64,000 nt of DNA. Origin: Capsulimonas corticalis. Lineage in GTDB: Bacteria; Armatimonadota; Armatimonadia; Armatimonadales; Capsulimonadaceae. The stretch lies in NCBI RefSeq assembly GCF_003574315.2, contig NZ_AP025739.1:4216001-4280000 (forward strand). The letters are read 5' to 3'. Below, piece after piece: positions 7,868 through 17,423 of this stretch. A model generated the notes under the pieces. That model was not told where the DNA came from, did no database searches, and saw nothing but the letters and a program-made list of their open reading frames with translations. Within the stretch, counting starts at the first letter, position 1, and each line of letters starts with the position of its first letter. The position numbers and the translations under genes are program-made.

Positions 7868-10800
7868 TTGAGAGTACTGGACGTTGACAAAACCGTTGAT
7901 CCTACTACTGCAATCATAAAAATCCTCAAACCCAACGGACGCACCGAAGGAACCGGGTTTATTGTGTCTCGCACCGGCCTCATCGCGACGTGCTCCCATG
8001 TGGTAACGAATGTCGGCGCCCGGCCTGGTGACAAGGTTTCGATCCAGCTCAAGGCTACCGGAGAAAAGCGAACAGCTACCGTTCTACCCGAAGCTTGGAC
8101 CGACATAAATCTTCAAGACGTGGCGTACCTACGGCTTGATGGCGCGCTGTCTGATCTTTGCCGCGTCATGCCACTGGGCAGTGACCAGTTTCTGGATGTC
8201 AAAGAGGCGAAGACCTACGGGTATTCGCTTGGTGTCAGCAAAGATGGCATGCCGGGTGACTGTGAACTTGTAGGCCCCAACATCGTAGATGGCTCTCCTG
8301 CACATACACTGCGCAGCAATGAAATTGACCATGGCTTCAGCGGGGCGCCAGTGTGGCATCCCGAGCTGCATTGTGCCATTGGGATGATCTTTAACGTTTT
8401 TGACACCCCATCTCCACGGAAAGACCAACCACCGAAACCCGTGACCAAAGGATTGCTGACCGCTTTCATGCGTCCTGTCTCCCTGCTTCGATCTCTGTAT
8501 CCAGAAGTAATCGATACAACTGAAAATCCATATCGAGGTTTGCAAGCGTATCGCAATACAGATGCCGACGATTATTATGGTCGCAGTGATGCGATCCGGC
8601 GTTTGGTGACACTTCTGTCCGAGCATGATTTCGTATCTGTTATCGGTCTCTCCGGAAGCGGAAAGTCGTCACTCTTGCGAGCCGGTTTAACTAAAGGCCT
8701 CCAGCAATATAACCAGGCGACTCTCGCCGGCCGCATCCGCTGCGAAACGACGCCCGGCGGCTATCCGACCATTGCGTTGCTGACGCAGATCTTGCAGTTC
8801 TCCGAGTGGTCCTGGGAGCGATTTCAAGATGCACTCGGAATTACACGACTTCCTCTGACTGGCGATGAACTTAGCCTCAAAACCAATATGGAGCGTCTGA
8901 TTGAACTGGATGTCGATGGGGTGGCTGCGGCAATCAAGCAATCCCTCGGTGGCCAAAAAGCCCTTCTTACAATCGACCAGTTCGAACAAATCTTTACCGG
9001 GTGTACACACGAGAAGTTTCGAACGAGTTTCATGGACCTGCTTATCGCCTTGCCAAAGTATGGAGTGAAAATTGTGATTGGCGTCCGAGCCGATTACATC
9101 GGTCACGCGTTCGAATATGACCATCTCTCAAAGGCAATACAAGGCAGCCTCATCTTGACCTCCATGGACCGGCAAAATCTGAGCGAGTGTATTGAGCAGC
9201 CCGCCAGACATCGCGAATGTGGCGTTGATCCTCGGCTCGTTCGGCAGCTCATTGACGACGTCTATGGACGTGCAGGTGATCTTCCACTCCTGAGTTTTAC
9301 TCTTGAAAAGCTCTGGGAAACGGATGCGAAGAAGGGCATCCTGACCCTGGAGACGTATAAGAAGTTTGGCCAATCCGTCGTGGTTGACGAAGATATCGGC
9401 GGTGTCCAAGCCGTCTTGATTGGGATGGCGGAACAAGTCTGGGAATTATTGTCTCCAGAAGAACGCATTCAGGCGGAATGGGTCTTTCTGTCCCTCGTTG
9501 CAGAAGAGTCGATACTGGGTGGCCAGGAGAACATTAAGAAAAGCGCCGGACGGAGGGCTCTGCTCGCAGAATATAGTGATGGGACTCGCGCGACCGCCAT
9601 CAAGCTGCATGAGTCGTTTCTCTTAACATTCGGGCACGACACGGTGCGCGACAAGCCGACGATCCAAGTTGCCCATGAGGCACTCTTGTGGACATGGCCG
9701 CGCATGGTTACGCTTATTAACCAATACCGTCCATTTCTCAATTGGTACAATACGGACTTTTCTGTTCGGCTCAATCAATATATTGCGTCTAGGCAGAGCA
9801 AAGATCAGCTGCTGCCGAAAGCGGCACTCCGACAAGCTAGCATCTGGTATAGCCAGCATCCAGAACGGTTTGCCGGTCCTCCGTTAGAATATATCAAACA
9901 AAGCCTCAAAGTGCGTAAGGCGACTATGACTAGAAGGGTTGTCTTCGCGGGGATCGCGATCCTCTGTCTCCTCATAGCCGGCGCAAAATATAATCAGCAA
10001 ACGAGACAGCAACAGGCACGGGAATATATCCAGCAGGGCAAGGATGCCCAAGCCGCACGTGATTACACCACCGCACAGAAATATTATGCCCTTGCTTTGA
10101 AGTCGGTGGACGATCCCACCACGCGTCAAACGCTGCTCGATGTCGCGGCTCAGGCACCACATCTCCGAGTGGTTCAAAACGGCACGTTCAAGTGGCTTGC
10201 GACCGCAGCTTCGGGTAGTCAAACACTCGTGGATATGGGGAAAGGGATAGTGGCCGTTTACGACACCAATACGCTGAAACGCCGTTCCATCTCGTCGTTT
10301 ATCTCCTCCAAGATTGCTAAGGGAGCCTTGTCGAGCGACGGTTCCGTTGCTGCGGTGAGCTGCTCCGATGGCAGCTATTATATCTGGGACATTGCAAAAG
10401 ATCAGGTCAGTCCGTTGCAGATTGCGGGTTCTAATCCCGGCGCGGCGGTCGCGGTCTCTCCGAATGGGCGGAGCGTCGTCGTGTCGGATGAACTTGGTCG
10501 AACGTGGGTCTATGATCGCGTCACAAAGAAAAAACCTGTTCTGCTCCGTCCAAACAGCAGTGATCCATTCTGGTGCATTGCCTTCAGCCCCGACGGTCGT
10601 AAAATCGCGGCCGGAGGCGAAAGTACGGATGTGTACATATGGCAGGTTGCCTCGTGGCAAAAGACGATATATCGGAGCGTCAGCAACGATGTCATCAGTT
10701 CCATAGCGTTCAATGCCGATAGTGATCTGCTCGCAGTCGGCGCTGCCGATACAAATATCCGGCTCATCAATCTAAAAGACGGAAGCCGTCGCGTCCTCTC

Positions 10801-12034
10801 CGGCCATTCGGACGCAATCTTGGATGTCGCTTTCTCGCCGACTGGCAGCGAACTTGTGTCTTGCGGACAAGACAAGACGGTCCGGATCTGGAATGTTGCC
10901 AATAGTGTCGAACTCCAGTTGATCAACATCGGTGATCGCTCCGTCACTTCGGCGACGTTCACGAACTCTGGCAGTGTGTTCTATTGGGAGGCTCCGTCTT
11001 CGGCGGAGCCTGGTCTCAGTACTCTGCGCGTGGTCGATCAGCAAAATCCACGGTTCGGATATACGCTTCGTTATGGCGAAGCCATCAATCAAGTTGTGAT
11101 GAGCCCCGATGGGAACTCAATTGCTATCGCCGGAACACAACGCGATTCGTCCGGGCATCAGCATGCATTTGTGGCGGTAACTAACATGGCAATACACGCC
11201 CAATATCTTATCAGACCGGCGGGTGACAGATCGATCACCGCCGCCGCCTATTCGCCCACCGGGGATACCTTTGCGGCGGCGTGTCTCGATGGCTACGCTC
11301 GGGTCTGGGATACCTCTTCTTGGACCGAGCTAGCGTCGATCAAACATCCCTCTCCGGTCGTTACTGTTTTATACCTCTCCGACACGCAGTTGCTGTCTGG
11401 GGACAGACTGGATGGAAAACAAGCAAGGTTAACTTTGGCTGATCCTCATGGACATTCTTCCATCAATATCCCCTATGATCAAGGTTCCGTCTTCTCCACA
11501 GCATTAGACGTCAAACATAGTTTTCTTGCACTTGGCGGCGGCGACAATCGTGTCCTCGTCCTCTCCGCTCAATCACTTCCCGAGCGCAAAATCGTTTTCG
11601 AAAAAAAGAAGCTGAATACATCCATTTGGGCTGTCGGCTTTGTCGAGTCGTTAGGAAAATTACTCGTCGGAGACGGTTCCGTCATTCGAGTCTATGATCT
11701 CCTCACGAAGCATAGTGACAAAGAGTTGCCAAGCCAATGCGGAGACGTCTACAGCTTTGCCACCATGCCGAACTCGAATCTTGCGGCGGCAGCTGGTTCA
11801 GGCGGCTCCATTGATGTGTGGGATATGACGAAAGAGTGTGTAATTCTGAGCTTTCATGATCACACCGGACCGATTTGGCGTGTGGCATGGGACAGCTCCG
11901 GCCGCTGGCTCGCATCCGCTTCAATGGATGGTTCCGTTCGGGTTCGCGACATGCAAAGCATCCGCGAATTAACTCATATGAACGTCGATCAACTGCTGCA
12001 CGCCTTAGTGGAGGACAATCCCCAGATGCAATGA
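7868..12034 (+). CDS. Trypsin-like protease - nSTAND1 NTPase - WD40 conflict-system protein
   Basis: The start chosen is TTG 7868, because GGAGG lies 5 nt upstream; the frame is open to TTG 7856. Numbered from 7868, residues 1-200 form a small trypsin-like domain with H44 in ATCSHVV, D84 in DVAYLRL and S158 in HGFSGAPVW, so the triad looks complete. ENPYRGLQAY then opens a novel-STAND NTPase with Walker A GLSGSGKSS (about 260-268) and Walker B ALLTIDQFEQ (D370). One membrane helix lies near 690-708, followed by WD40-type repeats to the C-terminus (for example SGHSDAILDVAFSPTGSELVSCGQDKTVRIWN). By analogy with described STAND systems, the propeller senses a signal, the NTPase switches or oligomerises and the protease cleaves a partner such as the upstream Trypco1 protein. 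All domains appear intact. Confidence 0.85.
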   Translation: MRVLDVDKTVDPTTAIIKILKPNGRTEGTGFIVSRTGLIATCSHVVTNVGARPGDKVSIQLKATGEKRTATVLPEAWTDINLQDVAYLRLDGALSDLCRVMPLGSDQFLDVKEAKTYGYSLGVSKDGMPGDCELVGPNIVDGSPAHTLRSNEIDHGFSGAPVWHPELHCAIGMIFNVFDTPSPRKDQPPKPVTKGLLTAFMRPVSLLRSLYPEVIDTTENPYRGLQAYRNTDADDYYGRSDAIRRLVTLLSEHDFVSVIGLSGSGKSSLLRAGLTKGLQQYNQATLAGRIRCETTPGGYPTIALLTQILQFSEWSWERFQDALGITRLPLTGDELSLKTNMERLIELDVDGVAAAIKQSLGGQKALLTIDQFEQIFTGCTHEKFRTSFMDLLIALPKYGVKIVIGVRADYIGHAFEYDHLSKAIQGSLILTSMDRQNLSECIEQPARHRECGVDPRLVRQLIDDVYGRAGDLPLLSFTLEKLWETDAKKGILTLETYKKFGQSVVVDEDIGGVQAVLIGMAEQVWELLSPEERIQAEWVFLSLVAEESILGGQENIKKSAGRRALLAEYSDGTRATAIKLHESFLLTFGHDTVRDKPTIQVAHEALLWTWPRMVTLINQYRPFLNWYNTDFSVRLNQYIASRQSKDQLLPKAALRQASIWYSQHPERFAGPPLEYIKQSLKVRKATMTRRVVFAGIAILCLLIAGAKYNQQTRQQQAREYIQQGKDAQAARDYTTAQKYYALALKSVDDPTTRQTLLDVAAQAPHLRVVQNGTFKWLATAASGSQTLVDMGKGIVAVYDTNTLKRRSISSFISSKIAKGALSSDGSVAAVSCSDGSYYIWDIAKDQVSPLQIAGSNPGAAVAVSPNGRSVVVSDELGRTWVYDRVTKKKPVLLRPNSSDPFWCIAFSPDGRKIAAGGESTDVYIWQVASWQKTIYRSVSNDVISSIAFNADSDLLAVGAADTNIRLINLKDGSRRVLSGHSDAILDVAFSPTGSELVSCGQDKTVRIWNVANSVELQLINIGDRSVTSATFTNSGSVFYWEAPSSAEPGLSTLRVVDQQNPRFGYTLRYGEAINQVVMSPDGNSIAIAGTQRDSSGHQHAFVAVTNMAIHAQYLIRPAGDRSITAAAYSPTGDTFAAACLDGYARVWDTSSWTELASIKHPSPVVTVLYLSDTQLLSGDRLDGKQARLTLADPHGHSSINIPYDQGSVFSTALDVKHSFLALGGGDNRVLVLSAQSLPERKIVFEKKKLNTSIWAVGFVESLGKLLVGDGSVIRVYDLLTKHSDKELPSQCGDVYSFATMPNSNLAAAAGSGGSIDVWDMTKECVILSFHDHTGPIWRVAWDSSGRWLASASMDGSVRVRDMQSIRELTHMNVDQLLHALVEDNPQMQ

Positions 12035-12063
12035 TCTAACAAACGCGATGTGCAAGTTTTCTT

Positions 12064-12302
12064 TCACGCTTGCACCAGATATTCGAATTGCAGCGGGGGC
12101 TGCCGCACGTTGATAATGATCGCCAGCGTGTGCGCCAGCTTCGGCTGGTCAAATGTCACAAATCCCGGGTGCGCACGCAGTTGATGTAAAATCGATCCGT
12201 CAACTGAGCGAAAACGCTATCGATCAAATAGCGCGCATCACTGTAGCGCCATTTCTTGCCCTGAGCCATGTCGGGATCGCGTTTGGCATGGCGAGCTGTC
12301 TG
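12064..12302 (-). pseudogene. C-terminal remnant of a DDE transposase (not the IS3 element)
   Basis: Read on the minus strand this gives ARHAKRDPDMAQGKKWRYSD, then ARYLIDSVFAQLTDRFYIN, then after a one-base frame shift near 12181 LRAHPGFVTFDQPKLAHTLA and IIINVRQPPLQFEYLVQA and a stop at 12064. The 'K.W.Y..ARY.ID..F..L...' pattern and the hydrophobic tail are those of IS4/IS982-type DDE transposase C-termini. It abuts the left end of the IS3-family element at 12329, which may have interrupted or accompanied it. No matching N-terminal part was recognised on the other side of the IS. Confidence 0.5.
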
Positions 12303-12382
12303 GATCAACCCGCCCAAAATTAATATAATGGTCCCATAAATTCGGACAGTAAATCGGGCACAATTAAGGTGGATTCACCACC

Positions 12383-12685
12383 ATGCCCAACACCCGAAAA
12401 CAGTACTCTGCTGCCTTCAAAGCCCAGGTCGTTTTGGAGGCGCTTAAAGAGACCAAGACCGTTGCCCAGCTTGCTTCAGAGCACCAGATTCATCCGAACC
12501 TGCTGACCAAGTGGAAGCAGGAAGCCATCGCGGATTTGGCTCTCGTCTTTGAGCGAAAGAACTCGCAGGCCAAAGCTCAAGAAGCCCAGAAGCAGAAAGT
12601 CGAACAGCTTTACCAGGAGATCGGTCGCCTCACGACGCAGGTAAACTGGCTGAAAAAAAAATCTGGTCTCGAACCTGACGCTTAA
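12383..12685 (+). CDS. IS3-family transposase OrfA (helix-turn-helix, leucine zipper)
   Basis: This 100-residue protein begins MPNTRKQYSAAFKAQVVLEA, the typical HTH_Tnp_1 opening, with the recognition helix around VAQLASEHQIHPNLLTKWKQ (residues 33-52). A coiled coil follows (EAQKQKVEQLYQEIGRLTTQVNWLKKK). OrfA binds the terminal repeats and normally supplies the N-terminus of an OrfAB fusion. The frame ends shortly after a run of nine A residues (12653-12661), the position where IS3 elements usually shift frame. Here the shift needed to enter OrfB is +1/-2, not the usual -1. Confidence 0.9.
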   Translation: MPNTRKQYSAAFKAQVVLEALKETKTVAQLASEHQIHPNLLTKWKQEAIADLALVFERKNSQAKAQEAQKQKVEQLYQEIGRLTTQVNWLKKKSGLEPDA

Positions 12686-12725
12686 CGAGCGCCTGGCCCT
12701 GGTCGAACGCGAAGAACGCCATTCG

Positions 12726-13529
12726 ATGCCGCTGCTCTGGCAGGCCGATCTGCTGTCCGTGGCGCGCAGCAGTTTGTATTATGAGCCACGTCCCGCAAGG
12801 GAGGCGGAGATCGCGATCAAGCATCGCTTGGACGAATGGTACACCCATCGTCCCAGCCTTGGAACACGCAAACTGGTGACGCTTTTGGCGCAGGAAGGCA
12901 TCATCGTCGGACGGCATACGATCCGTCGCTACCGTGTGGAAATGGGCCTCTTTACTCTGTATTCCGCTCCGAACCTGTCGAAGCCCAGTGGCCCTGACCA
13001 CAAGGTCTATCCGTATTTGCTGCGCGGCTTGTGTATTGATCGGCCCAATCAGGTCTGGGGCGTAGATATCACCTATATTCGGCTGCGCGGCGGCTTCCTT
13101 TATCTGGTGGCGTTCCTCGATTGGTTTTCCAGGCTGGTCGTTTCCTGGGAATTATCGGAGACACTGGAAATTCCATTTGTCCTGAGCTGCACCGCCGCGT
13201 CATTAAAGAACGCAGTTCCTGAGATCGTCAATTCGGATCAGGGCAGCCATTTTACAAGCGAGCAGTTCACGAGCCAATTTTTGACGGCGGGAGCGCGCGT
13301 CTCCATGGACGGGCGAGGACGCTATGTGAATAACATTTTCACAGAGCGTCTGTGGCGCAGCGTCAAACAAGAAGAAGTGTATTTGGCCCATTACGAAACG
13401 CCGCGCGAGGCGCGCCAAGGTCTTGCGTCTTATTTGAAGTTCTACAACGAGGTTCGACCACATCAGTCGTTGGGTAATTTGACGCCTGCGATTGTCCATG
13501 CCGAACCGCACCGATTGCTACGAAAATAA
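12726..13529 (+). CDS. IS3-family transposase OrfB (DDE integrase core)
   Basis: An HTH_21-like segment (RSLGTRKLVTLL-type, about residues 40-60) is followed by an rve integrase core. The DDE triad is visible: D in WGVDITYIR, D in VNSDQGSHF and E in FTERLWRSVKQEE. The C-terminus YNEVRPHQSLGNLTPA is characteristic. ATG 12726 gives 267 residues, but the frame is open upstream to about 12660, so the native N-terminus is probably made by frameshifting from OrfA or by internal initiation. The protein looks intact. Confidence 0.9.
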   Translation: MPLLWQADLLSVARSSLYYEPRPAREAEIAIKHRLDEWYTHRPSLGTRKLVTLLAQEGIIVGRHTIRRYRVEMGLFTLYSAPNLSKPSGPDHKVYPYLLRGLCIDRPNQVWGVDITYIRLRGGFLYLVAFLDWFSRLVVSWELSETLEIPFVLSCTAASLKNAVPEIVNSDQGSHFTSEQFTSQFLTAGARVSMDGRGRYVNNIFTERLWRSVKQEEVYLAHYETPREARQGLASYLKFYNEVRPHQSLGNLTPAIVHAEPHRLLRK

Positions 13530-13595
13530 CCAACACAGAAAAGGAGGCAGTCCACCTTAAAAGAGGCCGTCTGACTGTCTTGACAAATGGGACCA

Positions 13596-14279
13596 CCTTA
13601 TTATTTGATGTTCCCAGCGTATTGAGAAATCCGTTAATCAGGATCATAAAAGGCGTGTACGGGGTATAATTCTTGTGTCCGCTCTGACTGCCAATTTTTA
13701 CTCTGTTGAGAGTAAACCGCACAAAAACAGGCGGCGTCAGCCCGCAAAAAGCAGGCGGAACAACTCGGCTATCAGAGTGCAGTTGCTCATTTATACGAGT
13801 GTCTGCTACTCTAAAACTCCTAATCAACCGAAAAAAGACCGAACTTGAAGCAAGCACTGCGTTGAATTTGTCACTCCAGAACTCCAACACAATTAACTGT
13901 CTCACCCACATAAGAATCGACAGCTAATTTATAATTGAGCGATCTGTAATAACTACTCCACAGAAAAGCCTTCAGCGAAAATATTTCGCTGAGAGCCCCG
14001 AATACCATCGATTCATGCAGATCTGTGGCCTAGTATTTCTCGTGTGGCGGCGGATGCAGGAGTTATCGCGAGTCGTTTTCCGATCCTGAAGCTGGATAGT
14101 GTTATTCTGTCATCGAACGGAATGCGCGGCCTGCAAAAACTCTAATGGTTAATATTTAGAACCGGATGCTCAAACGGAGCCGTTTCGCATCAATCGAATC
14201 CACGGATAGCAGATGGCGCCCGGAACTGATCCGGGCGCCACTAACTCCCTAGAACTCATGCGTCCCTGGCGCTCGCGCG
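13596..14279. other. Non-coding 684-bp region
   Basis: No supported gene. A minus-strand open frame crossing 13600-13900 has no recognisable family and runs into the IS end; it may hold decayed remains of the element whose C-terminal remnant lies left of the IS, but I cannot show this. Confidence 0.35.
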
Positions 14280-14912
14280 TCAGAGCCGGCGGGCCGGCCA
14301 GGCTTTGAATGGCAGGACCGGTGGCCCAGGATGGAAGACCACCCGGGTTAGCGCCGATGGGTTCAGGATTGATACTCCGACACCCTCGCGCTGCGCGTGT
14401 AGGCCACCCGCCCCGAACAGAGACTGGAGATAGGGGCCGAAGTCCGCCCGCATCATCAGGCGCGACTCGACCTCCACTTCCCAGAACACGCGATGGCCCG
14501 AGGCGGTCCACAACTCGGTATAGCCGACCTGTGTTATCCCCGGTTTGTCTCCTGCCTCCTGGCGGTTGGCGGTTGCCTGATCGGGGTCGTAGGCGGCCCG
14601 AAACCTCTCCTCCGTGAGTTCCCTGACGGCGGTTGCCCCACCGAGGTAGGGCCAGGAAGGCAACTGCGCGGCGATCAGGTCGACTCTCTCGATGCGGGCC
14701 GTTGCAAAGGCGCTCAGAGCACCATCTCCGCCCAAAACGAAATGGGGGACGGTGAATAGCTTGCTGGGCGTCAAAGAGTCGAGGATCTGCCGGACGAGAG
14801 CGGGATCATCCTGAGCGAAGCGGGCGATGGTTCCGTCGGTCTGAGTGAGCTGGATCTCCAGCAAAGGAGTAGGGGAGAAAGCGAGTTCGGTCGTCAAGGT
14901 AGATTCCTCCAT
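14280..14912 (-). CDS. Unknown protein at the end of the AAA-like STAND locus
   Basis: I do not recognise this 210-residue protein. It has no membrane segment and shows alternating strands and helices: strands in LLEIQLTQTDGTIARFAQDD, a helix in DPALVRQILDSL, and a mixed C-terminal half with VGYTELWTASGHRVFWEVEVESRL. Its G+C-rich coding is like that of the three STAND genes upstream on the same strand. A 326-nt gap separates it from the cyclase-TIR gene, so it may be the last gene of that operon or have its own promoter. A role as substrate, inhibitor or accessory factor is possible but unsupported. Confidence 0.6.
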   Translation of the reverse strand: MEESTLTTELAFSPTPLLEIQLTQTDGTIARFAQDDPALVRQILDSLTPSKLFTVPHFVLGGDGALSAFATARIERVDLIAAQLPSWPYLGGATAVRELTEERFRAAYDPDQATANRQEAGDKPGITQVGYTELWTASGHRVFWEVEVESRLMMRADFGPYLQSLFGAGGLHAQREGVGVSILNPSALTRVVFHPGPPVLPFKAWPARRL

Positions 14913-15238
14913 TCGAGTGTAGGCGCGATAGGCAGAAAGTCATCGCGCGCGTAGGTTGTCGAAAAATTGCATCCCGCCGTCTAAGTCTTAATGATCGAAG
15001 CGTATCAGGACACCTTATTACTGAGTGACGCATCCGCAGATGATGGTCTTCAGGGACAATGACGTACCAGAGGGGCCAAGCCCTGATGCATCCACGGATT
15101 GGCTTGATATTCCTCCTCTCGATATGTCCTTCTTTGAAATGTCCTCGTTTATTCTTCCCACTCTCTGTCTATCTCGATGCTTGTCGATGCCTCGTCCTTC
15201 AACGAATCATCAATGCACTGCCGGTGATGACTTCGGGG
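14913..15238. other. Non-coding 326-bp spacer
   Basis: I see no supported gene here. Open frames on the plus strand are extensions of frames shadowing the cyclase-TIR gene. No clear hairpin terminator was found after the stop at 15239. Confidence 0.35.
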
Positions 15239-17353
15239 TTATAATTGGTGCTGCTGAAGGTACTCACGGTACAGTTCGCATCGAAAGGCGGGGCGGCCTC
15301 CGGGGGGTTGGCGGACGATCCCGGCGGCCAGCAGCCGGTAGAACGCGTCCTGATCTGTCGGCGCCGAGTCCGCCAGCAACGCGCGGATGTACTCGGCGAC
15401 GTGCGGCAGGCTGGAGACCGAGATCAGGAGGCGCTTCAGATGGTCCGAGAAGGGGCCGTCGTCGCGTGTGGCCTGGGACAGCAGGGTCGCGAAGTCCATC
15501 TTGCCGCCTGCCAGCGCATCTAGGGCGCGTCGCGTCAGGAACGGCTGGCCGCCAATCAGCCCGTGCAGGCGCTCCACGTCTCCGTAGCTGCCTAGCGGAC
15601 CGCCATAGCGTCCGTTCAGGTCCACGGTCTGCTGCAAATTGAAGTCCGCCAACTCCATCCGCCGCCCAACGTTGAACGGCGATTGGTTCAGATCCTGGAT
15701 GAATAGATGCGCCTCCGTGGCGTACGCGACCACCACCGTCAGCTTGTCCCAGGGGCCGCCCGGCTCGGTCGAGCGCGAGTTGTGCCAGGAGCGCACTAGG
15801 CCGAAGAAGTCGCTGGCGAACGGGGCGGTGAACAGCTTGTCCACCTCGTCCATGAACCAGACTAGCGGCGCTTCCCCCGCGTCCAGCAAATCGCGCAGGA
15901 AATTCTCCATGTTCAGGTTCGCGCCAAAGATATCGTCCCATTCGGCGGCGAAGTCGTACTTGAACCCCAATTGTCGGGCCAGTGTGGCGGCCAGCAGTCG
16001 GTAGAACGCCTCGTCGGAGGCCATCTGGGCGGCGTTGAACTTCTGAAAGTCGGTTATGGCGACCCGCCGCCCCAACTCTTTGGCGCGCTTGGATCCCTGG
16101 GCGAGCATGGACGTCTTGCCGATCTGGCGCGCGCCCTTGACCAGCAGGATGCTCTCTGTGTCTTCGAGCGCCTGCAAAAACTCGTGGTCGGCGGCGCGGC
16201 GCATGTAGAATGGCGAGTCGGGCGGCACGGCGCCGCCGACCGGCTCCAGCTTGACCTCCGTGGCGCGGGGCTTGAGCGGCTCGGCGATGGCCGACAGCAG
16301 TTCGGTGATCAGGCGCGGGTCGTCCTGCGGCCCCTCCCAGGCGAACTGGGTGAGTGGGCGGATGATCGACCCGATGACTCCGTCTTGGACGTCTTCCTTG
16401 CCGATGCGGACGGGCAGCAAGATAGGCTTGCCGGTTTGCGCTTGCTGGTCGTGGGCGGTCTCGACTTCGAACTCCAGCATCTCGCTCTGCATGGACTTGG
16501 GGGAGACAATGGCGATGACAGCGTCGGCGCGGCGGATTGGCTCCTCGACGGCCAGCGCCCAAGCCTTGCTGATCTTGGACTGGTTGTCCACGAAAACGTC
16601 GTGGCCGACGGCCTTGAGTTGCTCCTCCAATGTCCTGAGGACTTTCTCGTCCGGGTCCTGGTGGGGGCGGTAGAGCAGGGCCACCCGTTGGGGCGTCACC
16701 ACGCGGGCCGGCGCATCTTTCCCGGAATCGGCTCTCGGACTGGACAGTCGCGTGGGGGCCTTGGCCCGTCCCACATCCGCCCCGTGCAAGCTGTAGAGCT
16801 GGACGGTCTGTCCGTGCTTGGCCTCGCCCTCGCCCAGTGCGTGGATCAGGGGCGTCCAGTCGTCAAACTGGCGCAGCCAGAGGGCGTACTGGGCCGACAG
16901 CAGGACGTGCCCCTCGTCGCCGAAGTCCATGACGCGCTGGGCGGTGTTGATGCCCTCGCCGACCACGTTCTGCCTGCCGGCGATGTCCATCTGCGACTGC
17001 ACCAGCCCGCTGTGCAGCCCCATCCGCACCCGCGGCGCGTCGGCCCTGGCTAGGGCGCGGGATACGTCCAGTGCGCACCGAGCTGGCGCGATGACGTCTC
17101 CAAAGAACAGCAGGGCCATGCCGTCGCCAGTGGGCAACGGCTGCACGCTCCCGGCGGCCTTGGAGGCGTCGAAGGCGGGTGAGGCGTTCACGGCGTCGTT
17201 AAGCCGTCCCAGCAGCCGCGCCTGGGCGGACGTGGATTGCTGAGAATAGCCAACGATGTCCAGGAACAGGACGTGGGCGATCTGTGCGGTGCGGGAGGTC
17301 TCTTCCATACTTTGCGTCTTTCCCGGATTTGTTTGTCTTGTCCGAGTATTCAT
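15239..17353 (-). CDS. Class III nucleotide cyclase - TIR - AAA-like (AAA_35-type) NTPase fusion
   Basis: Three domains lie in one 704-residue chain. Residues 25-195 are a class III adenylate/guanylate cyclase: metal aspartates D32 (FLDIVGYS) and D77 (PTGDGMAL), then VGEGINTAQRV with the transition-state pair N136/R140. Residues 223-345 are a TIR domain (RVALLYRPH..., HDVFVDN, ADAVIAIVSPKS), with E296 in LEFEVETA at the place of the NADase glutamate. Residues 380-700 are an AAA-like STAND NTPase: Walker A GARQIGKTS (407-415), Walker B WFMDEVDKL (D502/E503), SPFNVGRR and GGQPFLTRR motifs. The protein could make a cyclic nucleotide and also act as, or recruit, a TIR effector. The start is uncertain: ATG 17353, or ATG 17308 fifteen codons later. 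It follows the AAA-WD40 gene by 70 nt on the same strand. Confidence 0.85.
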   Translation of the reverse strand: MNTRTRQTNPGKTQSMEETSRTAQIAHVLFLDIVGYSQQSTSAQARLLGRLNDAVNASPAFDASKAAGSVQPLPTGDGMALLFFGDVIAPARCALDVSRALARADAPRVRMGLHSGLVQSQMDIAGRQNVVGEGINTAQRVMDFGDEGHVLLSAQYALWLRQFDDWTPLIHALGEGEAKHGQTVQLYSLHGADVGRAKAPTRLSSPRADSGKDAPARVVTPQRVALLYRPHQDPDEKVLRTLEEQLKAVGHDVFVDNQSKISKAWALAVEEPIRRADAVIAIVSPKSMQSEMLEFEVETAHDQQAQTGKPILLPVRIGKEDVQDGVIGSIIRPLTQFAWEGPQDDPRLITELLSAIAEPLKPRATEVKLEPVGGAVPPDSPFYMRRAADHEFLQALEDTESILLVKGARQIGKTSMLAQGSKRAKELGRRVAITDFQKFNAAQMASDEAFYRLLAATLARQLGFKYDFAAEWDDIFGANLNMENFLRDLLDAGEAPLVWFMDEVDKLFTAPFASDFFGLVRSWHNSRSTEPGGPWDKLTVVVAYATEAHLFIQDLNQSPFNVGRRMELADFNLQQTVDLNGRYGGPLGSYGDVERLHGLIGGQPFLTRRALDALAGGKMDFATLLSQATRDDGPFSDHLKRLLISVSSLPHVAEYIRALLADSAPTDQDAFYRLLAAGIVRQPPGGRPAFRCELYREYLQQHQL

Positions 17354-17423
17354 TTCCTTTGTGGCGGTTATGTTCAGTCATGCTCTGGATGTTTTGGGCG
17401 GCTTTCAGTGAGGCGCCGCGCCG

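Larger units (their letters stand above)
12329..13595 (+). mobile_element. Complete IS3-family insertion sequence (about 1.27 kb)
   Basis: The ends are imperfect inverted repeats: TGGTCCCAT...ACAGT at 12329 and its reverse complement finishing at 13595 (ATGGGACCA). Inside lie OrfA and OrfB in the usual IS3 order. I could not find a matching 3-4 bp target duplication (TAA on the left, CCT on the right), so the element may have recombined since insertion. It separates the protease-STAND gene from the AAA-like STAND locus. Confidence 0.8.

Noticed and set aside
15264-17053. Long open frames (up to 432 residues) in other frames of the cyclase-TIR gene
   Set aside because: Arginine/proline/glycine-rich translations are typical shadows of G+C-rich genes; the real frame has three recognised domains with catalytic motifs.
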